A stretch of 33,305 bases of DNA, taken from Deltaproteobacteria bacterium (GTDB lineage: Bacteria > Myxococcota_A > UBA9160 > UBA6930). The stretch lies in assembly GCA_019312665.1 (NCBI GenBank), contig JAFDCZ010000068.1, positions 1-33,305 of the forward strand, in the 5' to 3' direction. Below, one piece after another: positions 1 through 7,826 of the stretch. Every line of letters begins with the position of its first letter. Positions within the stretch are counted from its first letter, which is position 1. The notes beneath the pieces were generated by a model. The model was not told the DNA's origin, searched no databases, and saw only the letters and a list, made by a program, of their open reading frames with translations. Both the position numbers and the translations under genes were made by a program.

Positions 1-855
1 CGCGATGGCCTGCTTCTGGGCGATCGCTTCGCCGAAGGCATGGCGATCCTTGGCGTAGGGAATCGCGTACTCGCGCACGGCGCGAGCCAGGCCGACCAGC
101 AATGCCGCGTTGGCAGTGCGGGTGCCCGCAAGCAGACGCGCCGCATCGATACCCGCCTCGCCGCCAAGGCGTGCTTCCGCCGGAACCTCCACGTTCTCGA
201 GCTCGAGGCTCACGGTGGGCAGGCCCTTCATGCCGAGATTCAGCTCGAGATCACCGACGGTCAGGCCGTTCGCACCCTTGGGCACGATGAACGCGTCCAG
301 GTTTTCGATGCCCGTACCCGCACTCTGGGCGTTGCGTGCGACCACCAGGAAGTGCTCGGCGCGATCGCCAAGTACGACGAACCTCTTGCTCCCGGTGAGA
401 ACGAAACCGCCCTCCTTCGCTTCAGCCGTTGTCTGGAGTGCTAGCGGATCGAATGCCGGGGACGGCTCGATCAAGGCCAGACTGGCCGACGCGAAGCGCT
501 CCTCGCAGAAGCGCGGCAAGTAGCTGGCCTTCTGGTCGTCGGTTCCAAAATCGTTGATCGCGAACGCGAACACCGAGGGATGGGTTGTGGCGATCGCCAA
601 GGCCGGATCACCGAACGCCAGCTCCTCGAGGATCAGGGCGTTGGTGATCGGCGAGCGGGGCTCGCCACCGCCCCCGAATTCTTCGGGCAGCTGGGTGTTG
701 GTGAGGCCGAGCTCCCATACCTGGTCGAGCACGCTGTCCGGAAGCGCACTGGCTTCGTCGGCCTCGCGCGCCACGGGGCGGAGCACCTGCTCCGAGAACT
801 CGCGCATGGCGTCGCGCACGACTTCCTGCTCTTCGGTGAGTCCGAATGAGATCAT
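1..855 (-). CDS. Acyl-CoA dehydrogenase family protein (3' end outside window)
   Basis: This is the N-terminal 285 codons of an FAD-dependent acyl-CoA dehydrogenase; the reading frame runs off the left edge. The N-terminal helical domain begins MISFGLTEEQEVVRDAMREF. It is followed by an LPEEFGGGG segment, a beta-barrel middle domain (LALIEPSPAFDP, LTGSKRFVVLG) and the start of the C-terminal helical domain (ARAVREYAIPYAKDRHAFGE). The family oxidises the alpha-beta bond of acyl-CoA and passes electrons to ETF. The catalytic Glu region lies outside the window, so chain-length class cannot be judged. The ATG has an AGGAG about 6 bases upstream, inside the end of the preceding HxlR gene, whose stop is only 4 bases away. 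The two are therefore probably co-transcribed, with the regulator first. Confidence 0.93.
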   Translation of the reverse strand, partial: MISFGLTEEQEVVRDAMREFSEQVLRPVAREADEASALPDSVLDQVWELGLTNTQLPEEFGGGGEPRSPITNALILEELAFGDPALAIATTHPSVFAFAINDFGTDDQKASYLPRFCEERFASASLALIEPSPAFDPLALQTTAEAKEGGFVLTGSKRFVVLGDRAEHFLVVARNAQSAGTGIENLDAFIVPKGANGLTVGDLELNLGMKGLPTVSLELENVEVPAEARLGGEAGIDAARLLAGTRTANAALLVGLARAVREYAIPYAKDRHAFGEAIAQKQAIA

Positions 856-859
856 GTTG

Positions 860-1591
860 TTACTCCTGGGTTCCGCCCGAGGTCTCCGGCAACGTGCTCG
901 GAGCCACTGGACGGGCAAGCTGATGAAAGAAAGGATCCATGGCTTCGCGGCCGCCCTCTTTTTCGAGGAGGCCACGCTTGGCAGCGTCGCGGGCATCGAG
1001 GAGCCCGAGGGCAACGGCACACCAGACACGGGCATCTGCCGTGTACCGGACGTCCGCACCACTGGCGAAGCCGGGCTCGACCCGACATTGGCCGGCGTGG
1101 ATATGGATGGACCAGACGCCACCGCCCTCGCCCGTAAGCCGGAGTTCGAAGACGACATCCGCCTCCTTGGCCAGCTCCTCCTTCAACAGGAAGGGCAAGG
1201 ACTCGAGGATCGAGATGGCCGACGTTTCAGTGAACTGCTGGATGTCCAGATCCAGCTCTTCCACCGCATGGTGGACGTACCAGCGGGCGATCGCGGCGAT
1301 GACGGGCTCGAGCTCGCGAGCCCGCTCGGTCGCGGCGTAGGCCTGCCGCCCGCCGTCGAGCTCCTGGGTGCCGACGAAGCCCGCCGCCGAGAGCTGGCGC
1401 AACCGGTTGGAGAGCACGCGCGGCGTGATGCCTGTGCGCTGACGCAGTTCCTGGAAGCCGCGGGGGCCTCGCAGCAGGTGGCGAATGAGCACGAGCGCCC
1501 ATTTGTCGCCGATCCAATCGAGTGCCCTCGCGACGGGATCGAAGATCTCGCCGGGCCGAGGAATGGGTGTGGGGGAGGCGTGCTCGGACAC
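860..1591 (-). CDS. HxlR-type winged-helix regulator with C-terminal SCP2-like domain
   Basis: A 243-residue protein. Residues about 15-105 form an HxlR-type winged helix (VARALDWIGDKWALVLIRHLLRGP, then a recognition segment with TPRVLSNRLRQL). HxlR proteins are dimeric repressors or activators. Residues about 130-230 look like a sterol-carrier-protein-2-like lipid-binding domain (VWSIHIHAGQ, ADVRYTADARVWCAVALG, then a KRGLLEKEGG segment), so the effector may be an acyl-CoA or other hydrophobic ligand; that is inference. The start is GTG, just downstream of an inverted repeat that could be its own operator. The acyl-CoA dehydrogenase gene follows 4 bases after its stop, making it the obvious target. 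Confidence 0.88.
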   Translation of the reverse strand: MSEHASPTPIPRPGEIFDPVARALDWIGDKWALVLIRHLLRGPRGFQELRQRTGITPRVLSNRLRQLSAAGFVGTQELDGGRQAYAATERARELEPVIAAIARWYVHHAVEELDLDIQQFTETSAISILESLPFLLKEELAKEADVVFELRLTGEGGGVWSIHIHAGQCRVEPGFASGADVRYTADARVWCAVALGLLDARDAAKRGLLEKEGGREAMDPFFHQLARPVAPSTLPETSGGTQE

Positions 1592-1596
1592 GGGGC

Positions 1597-1617
1597 TAAG
1601 TATCTATCGGATACTTA
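1597..1617. promoter_or_regulatory. Probable HxlR operator (8-bp inverted repeat)
   Basis: Perfect arms TAAGTATC (1597-1604) and GATACTTA (1610-1617) flank a 5-base spacer, 5 bases upstream of the GTG start of the HxlR gene. A short dyad this close to the start is where an autoregulating winged-helix dimer would bind. Binding by this particular protein is inferred from position only. Confidence 0.6.
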
Positions 1618-1694
1618 CCTCCAGGTCAACCAACCGACACCCCGCGGGGAGGCCGATTGAAGCGGCCGCGGACGTGAGCGGGTAGCCTCTGCCC

Positions 1695-2118
1695 GCCGGA
1701 GGTGGACGGAGGATCGCCGGCGGGCAAGCATCGCCCGCGGGAGGAAAGTCCGGGCTCCATAGGGCAGGGAGGTCGCTAACGGCGACCCGGGGTGACCCGA
1801 GGGAAAGCGCCACAGAAACGACACCGCCGATGGCCTTTGATCCCGGCTGTTCTGAGAGGGATAGCCGGAGGAGGCACAGGCAAGGGTGAAAACGTGGGGT
1901 AAGAGCCCACGCGCGACAGCCGGGTGACCGGCGGCGGGGCAAGCCCCTCCTGGAGCAAGCTCGAATAGGGACATCGCTGAGGGCGGCCCGCCCAAGGTCC
2001 GCAAGGGCCCGGTGTCCGGGTGAGAGTGCTGGAGCGACGCAGCAATGCGCCGCCTAGATGAATGATCCTTGCCGGCCTCCGGGCCGGAACAGAACCCGGC
2101 TTACAGTCCACCTCCGGC
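1695..2118 (+). ncRNA. rnpB: RNase P RNA, bacterial type A
   Basis: This is the catalytic RNA of ribonuclease P, which matures tRNA 5' ends. The ends are set by helix P1: CCGGAGGTGGAC at 1696-1707 pairs with GTCCACCTCCGG at 2106-2117, plus one more G-C pair. The universally conserved 5' core GAGGAAAGTCCGGGCTCC is at 1741-1758. The conserved ACAGAAA is at 1812-1818, TAGATGAATGATC is near 2055-2067, and the 3' core AGAACCCGGCTTA at 2091-2103 forms P4 with the 5' core. The length of about 424 is ordinary for type A. A TAGCCT -10-like hexamer at 1683-1688 sits 6 bases before the P1 5' strand. Open frames crossing this interval on either strand are not genes. Confidence 0.96.
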
Positions 2119-2119
2119 A

Positions 2120-2170
2120 CGGAAGAGGCGGGGACGCGGAAGAGGCGGGGACGCGGAAGAGGCGGGGACG
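2120..2170. repeat. Three tandem copies of a 17-bp unit
   Basis: Exact copies of CGGAAGAGGCGGGGACG lie at 2120-2136, 2137-2153 and 2154-2170. They begin one base after the rnpB P1 helix and end 14 bases before a perfect hairpin. Purine-rich GGCGGGGACG sequence of this kind resembles, from memory, the edges of REP elements associated with RAYT transposases in high-GC bacteria. That link is a resemblance, not a demonstrated match. Confidence 0.9.
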
Positions 2171-2184
2171 TTCTTTCCGCTGTT

Positions 2185-2227
2185 TCCGTTATCCGATTTC
2201 CCGCGGAGCGGGAAATCGGATAACGGA
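2185..2227. repeat. REP-like perfect hairpin (19-bp arms, 5-nt loop)
   Basis: TCCGTTATCCGATTTCCCG at 2185-2203 is exactly inverted at 2209-2227 around a CGGAG loop. It is more AT-rich than its surroundings. It lies where the C-terminus of the upstream acetyltransferase gene should be and supplies that gene's last codons and TAA stop. Its form (hairpin plus adjacent GC-rich tandem unit) suggests a mobile REP or MITE-type element. Lacking a T-run, it is not a classical intrinsic terminator, though it could still stop convergent transcripts. Confidence 0.85.
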
Positions 2228-3196
2228 TTCGAAGAAGGACGCGACACGCTCCGAGGTCGTGCAGGCGAAGATGCCGCGCAATCCCAGGGATGCGGCGCGC
2301 TCGACCGCATGCGCCACCAGGTGTTGGCCCACACCCTCGCCGAGAAACCGCGTCAACGTATACAGGGCGCTGATCTCGCCCTGGTCGTCCCAATGGAGAA
2401 GCGCGCCCATCCCCGCGAGGTGGTGATCCTCGACGAAGGCGCCGAAGCCGCTGACCAGGATACGATCGATCTCCGCTTCACTGCGCGGCGCGAGGTAGCC
2501 CTCCTCCATGCCACGGGCAACGAGGTCGGCTGCGGCCGCGTAGTCGTCGATGGTCAATGCGCGCACGCCGACATAACGTTCCCGCGTGAACAGCGTTCCG
2601 ACGCCGCTGTAGGTGAAGAGCTCCTCGGTCAGCCCGGCGGCGGTACACACATTGACCGCGGGAAGGCCGGCGCCAAGAAGGGCCGCGACTTCCTTCCAGA
2701 GCGCCATGCGGTCGGCTCCCGCCAGGCTGCTACCTCCCTCGGCCAGCCAACCCTTCAGCTCCTCCAGGTCGACGAAGGAATGGCGACCTTCCTCGACGGT
2801 CTCGAGACCCCCTTCCTCATCGAGTCGGACCACTTTGAAGAAGCGCAATCCGGCCGCCAAGCCGCGAAGCGCAGCGGCGAAATCGTCGGCTCCAACATGG
2901 ACACCCACCCGAGCGGTTTTGTCCAACTGGCGCCACAACACGCCCTCCAGCCGGTCCTCCAAAGCGGGAAATGTGGCACCGTGGGTGTGCAGATCCAGCG
3001 CGTCCCGATCCGGCGCGACCAGCACCACCCGCCCGCCTCCTTTCTCCAGGATGTCGAGCGCGTCGGTCACGGCGGGATGGCGCAGATCCTCAGATCGGGG
3101 AGCCGCTAGCGCAAGCGTTCGGCCCCGAAACTCGCTCTGATAGAAGGCGCGCTCGGAGAACCCGGGCGCGATGGTTTCCGAGGCCAGATCGGACAT
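2189..3196 (-). CDS. ArgA-like protein: amino-acid-kinase-like domain plus GNAT acetyltransferase, C-terminus truncated
   Basis: A 335-residue protein resembling N-acetylglutamate synthases built from an amino-acid-kinase fold followed by a GNAT domain. Residues about 17-205 are kinase-like (EFRGRTLALAAPRS, then FKVVRLDEEGG, then LTEELFTYSGVGTLF) but lack the glycine-rich KxGG motif of true kinases, as in synthases where this part is regulatory. Residues about 212 onward are GNAT (VGVRALTIDDYAAAADLV, EGVGQHLVAHAVERA as acetyl-CoA loop, then IFACTTSERVASFFE). The expected LGF-type strand after FFE is missing. The last residues, SVIRFPAPREIG, and the stop come from the REP-like hairpin, so roughly the final 30-45 residues are lost and activity is doubtful. 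The ATG start is chosen because the kinase-like homology begins close after it; upstream codons only mirror the divergent permease gene. Confidence 0.82.
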   Translation of the reverse strand: MSDLASETIAPGFSERAFYQSEFRGRTLALAAPRSEDLRHPAVTDALDILEKGGGRVVLVAPDRDALDLHTHGATFPALEDRLEGVLWRQLDKTARVGVHVGADDFAAALRGLAAGLRFFKVVRLDEEGGLETVEEGRHSFVDLEELKGWLAEGGSSLAGADRMALWKEVAALLGAGLPAVNVCTAAGLTEELFTYSGVGTLFTRERYVGVRALTIDDYAAAADLVARGMEEGYLAPRSEAEIDRILVSGFGAFVEDHHLAGMGALLHWDDQGEISALYTLTRFLGEGVGQHLVAHAVERAASLGLRGIFACTTSERVASFFESVIRFPAPREIG

Positions 3197-3229
3197 CGGC
3201 GAATTGTCGCGGATCGTCGGCCATCCCGG

Positions 3230-3235
3230 TATGGT
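3230..3235 (+). promoter_or_regulatory. Candidate -10 box, leaderless permease transcript
   Basis: TATGGT lies 9 bases before the ATG of the SLC13-type permease, leaving almost no room for a 5' leader. No ribosome-binding site is visible between them. It is one of several similar arrangements in the window. Confidence 0.4.
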
Positions 3236-3244
3236 GGCACCTCG

Positions 3245-5023
3245 ATGGGATTCGACGGCTGGCTCACGCTCGCGGTACTCGTCTTGATGGTGGCCGCCAT
3301 GGTGCGGGAGGTCGCAGGGCCGGATCTCATCGTCATGGCAGGCTTGTTCTCCCTGGCCGCGACCGGTGTACTGACGCCGGAGGAGACCTTCTCCGGTTTC
3401 GCGAACCCCGCGATGGCCGCAGTTGGAGCCCTGTTCATCGTTTCCGCGGGCCTGCGGGAGACCGGCCTGCTGGAAGCGGCCGTGGTGCGCCTGTTCGGTC
3501 GGGCACGGGGAGAAACCTCGGCCCTCACCCGCATGTGCCCCCCCCTGGCGGGCTTCTCGGCCTTCCTGAACAACGCACCGATCGTCGCCATGATGACCCC
3601 GGTGGTGATCGAGTGGGCGCGCCGCCGAGGCCTCTCGCCGAGCCGATTCCTCATCCCACTCTCCTACTCGACGATCCTCGGCAGCCTGCTCACGGTGATC
3701 GGAACCAGCGTCAACCTCACGGTGGCGGGCTTGATCGTCCAGGCCGACATGCCGGCGATGGGTTTCTTCGAACTGCTCCCCGTCGGGCTTCCCGTTTGCA
3801 TCGTCGGACTCGCCTACATCGTGTTTGCCGCGCCCCGCTTGATCCCGGCGCGCCAGGACCTCGCCCAGCAGCTCGATGAACGGAGACGCGAGTACACCGC
3901 CGCGATGCGGGTCGAAACGGGCAGCCTCCTGGCCGGTGAAACCGTCGAGGAGGCCGGCCTTCGCCAACTTCCCGGCCTTTTCCTGGTCGAAATCGACCGG
4001 GGCGGGCGAACCCTCACGCCGGTCTCTCCCCAGGAAGTCCTGCGGGAGGGGGACCGGCTGGTCTTCGCGGGCGCCGTCGCGACGATCGTCGATCTTCAGC
4101 GCTTTCCTGGCCTCGTCGCCGATACGGACGATGCGGATGGCACGGGCGGCGATGAACCGCGCGAGCGCCGCTTGATCGAGGCCGTGATTTCGAGCAGCTC
4201 GCCGCTTCGCGGCCAGAGTGTGCGGGATGCCAACTTTCGGACGTCCTTCGATGCCGCCGTCGTGGCCGTGCACCGCAACGGCGAGCGCATGGGAGGCAAG
4301 ATCGGCCAGATCGTCTTGCGGCCCGGGGATACCCTTCTGCTCCAGACCGCCGCCGGCTTCATGCGCGCCCACGGCAACAGCCCGGATTTCTACCTGGTGA
4401 GCGAGATCGGCGGCCACGTGGCACCGCGCACGGAGAAGGCCGGCCTGGCCATCGCCATTCTGGTTGGAATGGTCGGTGTCGCCGCCCTCGACATTCTTCC
4501 GATCTCCATCGCGTCCTTCATCGCCGTCGGCGCGCTCATCGCGACGCGCTGCATCGATGGACGGATCGCGCGGCAGAGTGTCGAGTGGAATGTGCTCGTC
4601 GTGATTGGCGCCGGCCTCGGCATCGCGTTGGCCATGCAGAAATCCGGCGCGGCCAGTGAGATCGCGAGCCTGCTCGTGGACGGCACAGGCCACCTCGGCC
4701 CCTGGATCACGCTGGCCGCCGTCTATCTGGTGACCGTCCTGCTCTCGGAATTCCTGCATCACAATGCAGCGGTGGCGATCATGTTTCCCATCGCCATCCA
4801 GGCCGCGAGCCAGGTCGGAGCGGATCCGCGCGGCTTCATCATGGCCATCGCCATGGGGGCAAACTGCGCCTTTGCCAACCCGGTGACCTATCAGACCCAC
4901 CTGATCGTCTACGGCCCCGGAGGCTATCGATTCACCGACTTCGTGCGCGTGGGCCTGCCCTTGGACCTGCTATGCGCCGGAGTTGCGTTGACGGTCATCC
5001 CGTGGATCTGGCCGCTCGCCTAG
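3245..5023 (+). CDS. SLC13-family (anion/sodium symporter-like) permease with two RCK_C domains
   Basis: A 592-residue polytopic inner-membrane protein of the SLC13/DASS, CitMHS-like type. The N-terminal membrane half (about 1-200) contains the family signature around FSGFANPAMAAVGALFIVSAGL and FSAFLNNAPIVAMMTPVV. Two TrkA-C/RCK_C domains follow at about 218-285 and 310-380 (LREGDRLVFAG and LRPGDTLLLQT mark their ends). The second membrane half (about 405-592) carries SEFLHHNAAVAIMFPIAIQ and GANCAFANPVTYQTHLIVYGPG, the second substrate/sodium hairpin. Members carry sulfate, dicarboxylates or related anions with sodium; the substrate cannot be told here. RCK_C domains usually bind a regulatory ligand. 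The next gene starts at the base after its stop. Confidence 0.9.
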   Translation: MGFDGWLTLAVLVLMVAAMVREVAGPDLIVMAGLFSLAATGVLTPEETFSGFANPAMAAVGALFIVSAGLRETGLLEAAVVRLFGRARGETSALTRMCPPLAGFSAFLNNAPIVAMMTPVVIEWARRRGLSPSRFLIPLSYSTILGSLLTVIGTSVNLTVAGLIVQADMPAMGFFELLPVGLPVCIVGLAYIVFAAPRLIPARQDLAQQLDERRREYTAAMRVETGSLLAGETVEEAGLRQLPGLFLVEIDRGGRTLTPVSPQEVLREGDRLVFAGAVATIVDLQRFPGLVADTDDADGTGGDEPRERRLIEAVISSSSPLRGQSVRDANFRTSFDAAVVAVHRNGERMGGKIGQIVLRPGDTLLLQTAAGFMRAHGNSPDFYLVSEIGGHVAPRTEKAGLAIAILVGMVGVAALDILPISIASFIAVGALIATRCIDGRIARQSVEWNVLVVIGAGLGIALAMQKSGAASEIASLLVDGTGHLGPWITLAAVYLVTVLLSEFLHHNAAVAIMFPIAIQAASQVGADPRGFIMAIAMGANCAFANPVTYQTHLIVYGPGGYRFTDFVRVGLPLDLLCAGVALTVIPWIWPLA

Positions 5024-5539
5024 ATGCGCATCGACGCCTACCTCCCCGAGTTCACGGTCTCGGAACGTCACACCATCCATGTCGCTGTTCCACCGGAACG
5101 GGCATTTCCTGTCGCACGCCACCTCGATTTCAACGCTTCGAGAATCACCCGTGCGTTATTCCGAATGCGCGGCCTGCCTTCCGGGGATCTCCGCCTGGAC
5201 GCCCTGCTGGGCGACGGGCCCGGCTTCGCGATTCTGGAAGAGCAGCCTCCGGAAGAGTTCGTGCTCGGCCTGATGGCCCGTCGCGCGCGGCCGGTCGAGA
5301 TCGAAAACGCAGAGGCCTTCCGCGCCTTCGCGCCAACCCAGGGCCTGCGCATCGCCTGGAACTTTCACCTGCTTCCCACCGACAGTGGCACCCTCGTTTC
5401 GACGGAGACGCGCGTGCAGTGCCTGGGCGCGACGACCCGGCGCCTGTTTCGCCTCTACTGGCTGGCGATCCGCCCGTTCAGCGGCTGGATCCGGTACGAA
5501 ATGCTGCGCATCCTGAAGCGACAGGCCGAGCCGAGCTGA
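5024..5539 (+). CDS. SRPBCC-fold protein of unknown ligand
   Basis: A 171-residue soluble protein. It starts SERHTIHVAVPPERAFPVARHLDF, the beta1-alpha1 pattern of the START/Bet v1-like SRPBCC fold, and ends in the long C-terminal helix typical of the fold (RRLFRLYWLAIRPFSGWIRYE). The central segment GLRIAWNFHLLP with TLVSTETRVQCLG supplies the antiparallel strands. Such proteins bind hydrophobic small molecules in an internal cavity. The ATG directly abuts the TAG of the permease gene, so the two are translationally coupled and probably act together, but no substrate can be assigned. Its stop is three bases from the convergent nucleotidase gene. Confidence 0.8.
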   Translation: MRIDAYLPEFTVSERHTIHVAVPPERAFPVARHLDFNASRITRALFRMRGLPSGDLRLDALLGDGPGFAILEEQPPEEFVLGLMARRARPVEIENAEAFRAFAPTQGLRIAWNFHLLPTDSGTLVSTETRVQCLGATTRRLFRLYWLAIRPFSGWIRYEMLRILKRQAEPS

Positions 5540-5542
5540 GCC

Positions 5543-6523
5543 CTACTCGCCGCGCACCTCGCGCACTGCGGCGATCACCTCGTCGTGGATCGCACCGGAG
5601 GTCGCAACGATGCCGCGGTTGTCCTCGAGCGTGCGCCCCCGGGAGAAATCGAGGTCATTGCCGAACACGTCCGTCACGCGGCCGCCGGCCTCTTCCACCA
5701 CGATCTTTCCCGCCGCGTGGTCCCAGATCTTCTCGCGGTAGTCCTTGCGGGTGGGCATGCGCAGGTAGATCGAAGCGTCGCCCCGGGCGACAGCTCCGTA
5801 CTTGCACTGGCTGTCGATGCGAAACGGTTCCTGGGTGATCCCGAGCCGGGCCGCAATTCTCGCCGATTCGCTTTGATCGGAATGGGCCGATTCGACGGAC
5901 TCGCAGAAGCGCGCTTCGCCCGGGGTCGCCACCTTCGCCACATGAAGCGGAGTGCCCTGCCCGGTTCCTGCGAGCGCGTGCTCCCGCGCGCCCTGGCCGC
6001 GCACCGCTGAGAAGAGCAGGCCCGGGCCCTCGTGCCCTTCCAGGTTCGGGCAGCCGAGCACACCGAGCACGACCTGGCCGTTCTCGATCAGCCCGAGCGC
6101 CACTGCGTACTGCTCGCCACGCAGAAAGCCCTTGGTGCCATCGATCGGATCGAGGGTCCAGTAGCGCCCCGTGTCGGCCTGGGCGCCACCCCGGTCGATC
6201 CAGTCGAGGACAGTGGCTTCATCGACCTCCCCGTGAACCTCGGCCGCGACTTCTCGCGCGACCGCGGCCCGCAGCCCCGCTTGATCCTCTGCGCGCAGCT
6301 CGGCGGAATCCTCTTCGCCCACCACCAGATCCTCGGGCAACACGCCCGCGAGCCGCTGGCAGACGATCGCCTGGGAAGCGAAATCCGCCACGGTGACGGG
6401 ACTCTTGTCCTTCTTCTCGAGGGTATCCGCAGTGACGAGCCGCTGCTGAACCGCACGACAGACCCGTGCGGCGGCCCGGACGGCCTCGAGAGCGGCTTCG
6501 AGTTCAGCGGCATATGCAGTCAC
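5543..6523 (-). CDS. 3'(2'),5'-bisphosphate nucleotidase / inositol monophosphatase family (Hal2-CysQ type)
   Basis: A 326-residue Mg2+-dependent, Li+-sensitive phosphatase-fold enzyme. It has VADFASQ near residue 47, the metal-binding VGEED at about 68-72, DPIDGTKGF at 125-133 and a WDHAAGKIVVEEAGG segment near the C-terminus. The length and the GFLRGEQYAVALGLIENG stretch fit the Hal2/Met22 subgroup better than inositol monophosphatases. The likely reaction is PAP to AMP plus phosphate, clearing a by-product of sulfate assimilation or sulfotransfer. I prefer the GTG start at 6523 because a GGGAGG stands 5 bases upstream; a longer frame to 6556 has no such site. It follows the amidohydrolase by 59 bases on the same strand. 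Other PAP-producing genes are not seen nearby. Confidence 0.88.
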   Translation of the reverse strand: MTAYAAELEAALEAVRAAARVCRAVQQRLVTADTLEKKDKSPVTVADFASQAIVCQRLAGVLPEDLVVGEEDSAELRAEDQAGLRAAVAREVAAEVHGEVDEATVLDWIDRGGAQADTGRYWTLDPIDGTKGFLRGEQYAVALGLIENGQVVLGVLGCPNLEGHEGPGLLFSAVRGQGAREHALAGTGQGTPLHVAKVATPGEARFCESVESAHSDQSESARIAARLGITQEPFRIDSQCKYGAVARGDASIYLRMPTRKDYREKIWDHAAGKIVVEEAGGRVTDVFGNDLDFSRGRTLEDNRGIVATSGAIHDEVIAAVREVRGE

Positions 6524-6582
6524 GGCGGCCTCCCTTTGGGTGGCGGAACATGCCAAACCCGGGAGGCGCCGTCGCGTGGCCT

Positions 6583-7773
6583 CTACGCCGCGCTGGCCGG
6601 ACGCGGCACGATCAGGCCCATGGCATTCTCCCGCATGACCAACCGGATCTCGTCCTGGTCGTAGCCCTTGCAGTCATGGATGAAGTCGGTGGGCACCGCG
6701 AGGCCCTCGGCATGCGGGTAGTCGGAGCCGAACAGCACGTGCTCCGCCGTGATCGCCGCCTTCAGGCCCTCGAGATCGTCCTCGTAGTAGGGCGCAACCC
6801 AGATGTTCCTGCGGAACTGCTCCACCGGATCGTGTTCGAACGCGAAGGGCATCTGGCCGTACGCCTTCTTGAGCCGCGCGAGCAGCGGGCCGACCCATTG
6901 GCTCCCGCACTCGATGGTGGCCACGCGGACGTTCGGATGCCGTGTGAACAAACCATGGCAGACCATCGCGGCCAGCGTGTCTGCCGCCGGCGCTGGCGAG
7001 AGACAGGCACGCAACGAGTCGTAGTCGAACGCTCGGAAGTCTCCGCCCACGCCCCACTCGTCGGCGAAGCGGTTGTAGCCCGCATCCCCCGCGTGGATCG
7101 AAAGCGTGATCCCTGCCTCGCCCAGCCGGGCCCAGAAAGGATCGTAGATCGGGTCCCCCGGCGAGCGGGTGACGGCGCCTGCGACAACCGGACCAGGCGT
7201 CATGCAGATCATCTTCGCGCCCTGGGCGAGCGCCCACTCGAGCTCCTCCACCGCCCAGGCGGGATCCATGAGCGGGATGTACGGCGCGGCGAACAGCGTA
7301 TCCTGGTAACTGAAGCCCCAGTCTTCCACGAGCCAACGGTTGAACGCGCGGAACGCCGCACAAGCCGCCTCCGGATCGTGGGAAAGCGCAACCTCCATTC
7401 CCACCGCGAGGGTTGGGAACATGAACGCACCGTCGAGCCCCTGGCTCTTCACCAGACTCACCCGCGCATCGCGATCCCGGTAGGCCGGGTTGATGGGATC
7501 GAGCTCACCGAAGAGCGCGATCATGCTCTTGCCTTCCGGATTCTTGCCGCGAAAGAATGCGTCAAGGATCCCCGGTTTGGCGACCGGATCGAAGGTCGGG
7601 TTCGGAATGAACGAGTTGAGCTTGCCCCCGACCAACAAACGCTTGCGGCCGTTGATCTCCGCCCATTGCATGCAGCGCCGCTTCAGCTTGGGATCGATGT
7701 GGCGGATGAACGCGTCCTCGTGCTCGTAGTAGTGATGATCTGCATCGAAAGCGCGAAAACCGAGATCTGACAT
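6583..7773 (-). CDS. Amidohydrolase-2 family metal-dependent hydrolase (ACMSD-like)
   Basis: A 396-residue TIM-barrel enzyme of the amidohydrolase-2 family. The N-terminal metal motif appears as FDADHHYYE. Later ligands are IHAGD near residue 240, CHGLFTRHPNVRVATIECGS around 280 and the terminal FGSDYPHAEGL near 350. Members hydrolyse or decarboxylate cyclic and aromatic acids; in uncultured deltaproteobacteria they occur in large numbers beside acyl-CoA and TetR genes. The substrate is unknown. The ATG has AGGAG 6 bases upstream. A TetR gene is divergent across a 99-bp gap that contains an inverted repeat, so TetR control of this gene is likely. Confidence 0.88.
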   Translation of the reverse strand: MSDLGFRAFDADHHYYEHEDAFIRHIDPKLKRRCMQWAEINGRKRLLVGGKLNSFIPNPTFDPVAKPGILDAFFRGKNPEGKSMIALFGELDPINPAYRDRDARVSLVKSQGLDGAFMFPTLAVGMEVALSHDPEAACAAFRAFNRWLVEDWGFSYQDTLFAAPYIPLMDPAWAVEELEWALAQGAKMICMTPGPVVAGAVTRSPGDPIYDPFWARLGEAGITLSIHAGDAGYNRFADEWGVGGDFRAFDYDSLRACLSPAPAADTLAAMVCHGLFTRHPNVRVATIECGSQWVGPLLARLKKAYGQMPFAFEHDPVEQFRRNIWVAPYYEDDLEGLKAAITAEHVLFGSDYPHAEGLAVPTDFIHDCKGYDQDEIRLVMRENAMGLIVPRPASAA

Positions 7774-7826
7774 GGAAGCTCCTGATACGGGCTGACCAGA
7801 AGATGAACGATTGAGCCGGGATTTTC

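Noticed and set aside
554-1660. Plus-strand frame of 368 codons
   Set aside because: Antisense to the HxlR and acyl-CoA dehydrogenase genes and without recognisable domains.
1604-2110. Several open frames on both strands near 1.6-2.1 kb
   Set aside because: They lie across the RNase P RNA gene, whose conserved core and P1 helix explain the sequence.
2120-2227. Possible CRISPR array
   Set aside because: The 17-bp units are adjacent with no spacers, and no cas genes are present.
2069-3109. Plus-strand frame of 346 codons
   Set aside because: Antisense to the ArgA-like gene, which shows clear family motifs; this frame shows none.
3197-4900. Minus-strand frame joined to the acetyltransferase, which would give a protein of about 900 residues
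   Set aside because: Upstream of 3196 it only mirrors the SLC13 permease gene, with low-complexity charged residues and no domain; it is a shadow of a real gene.
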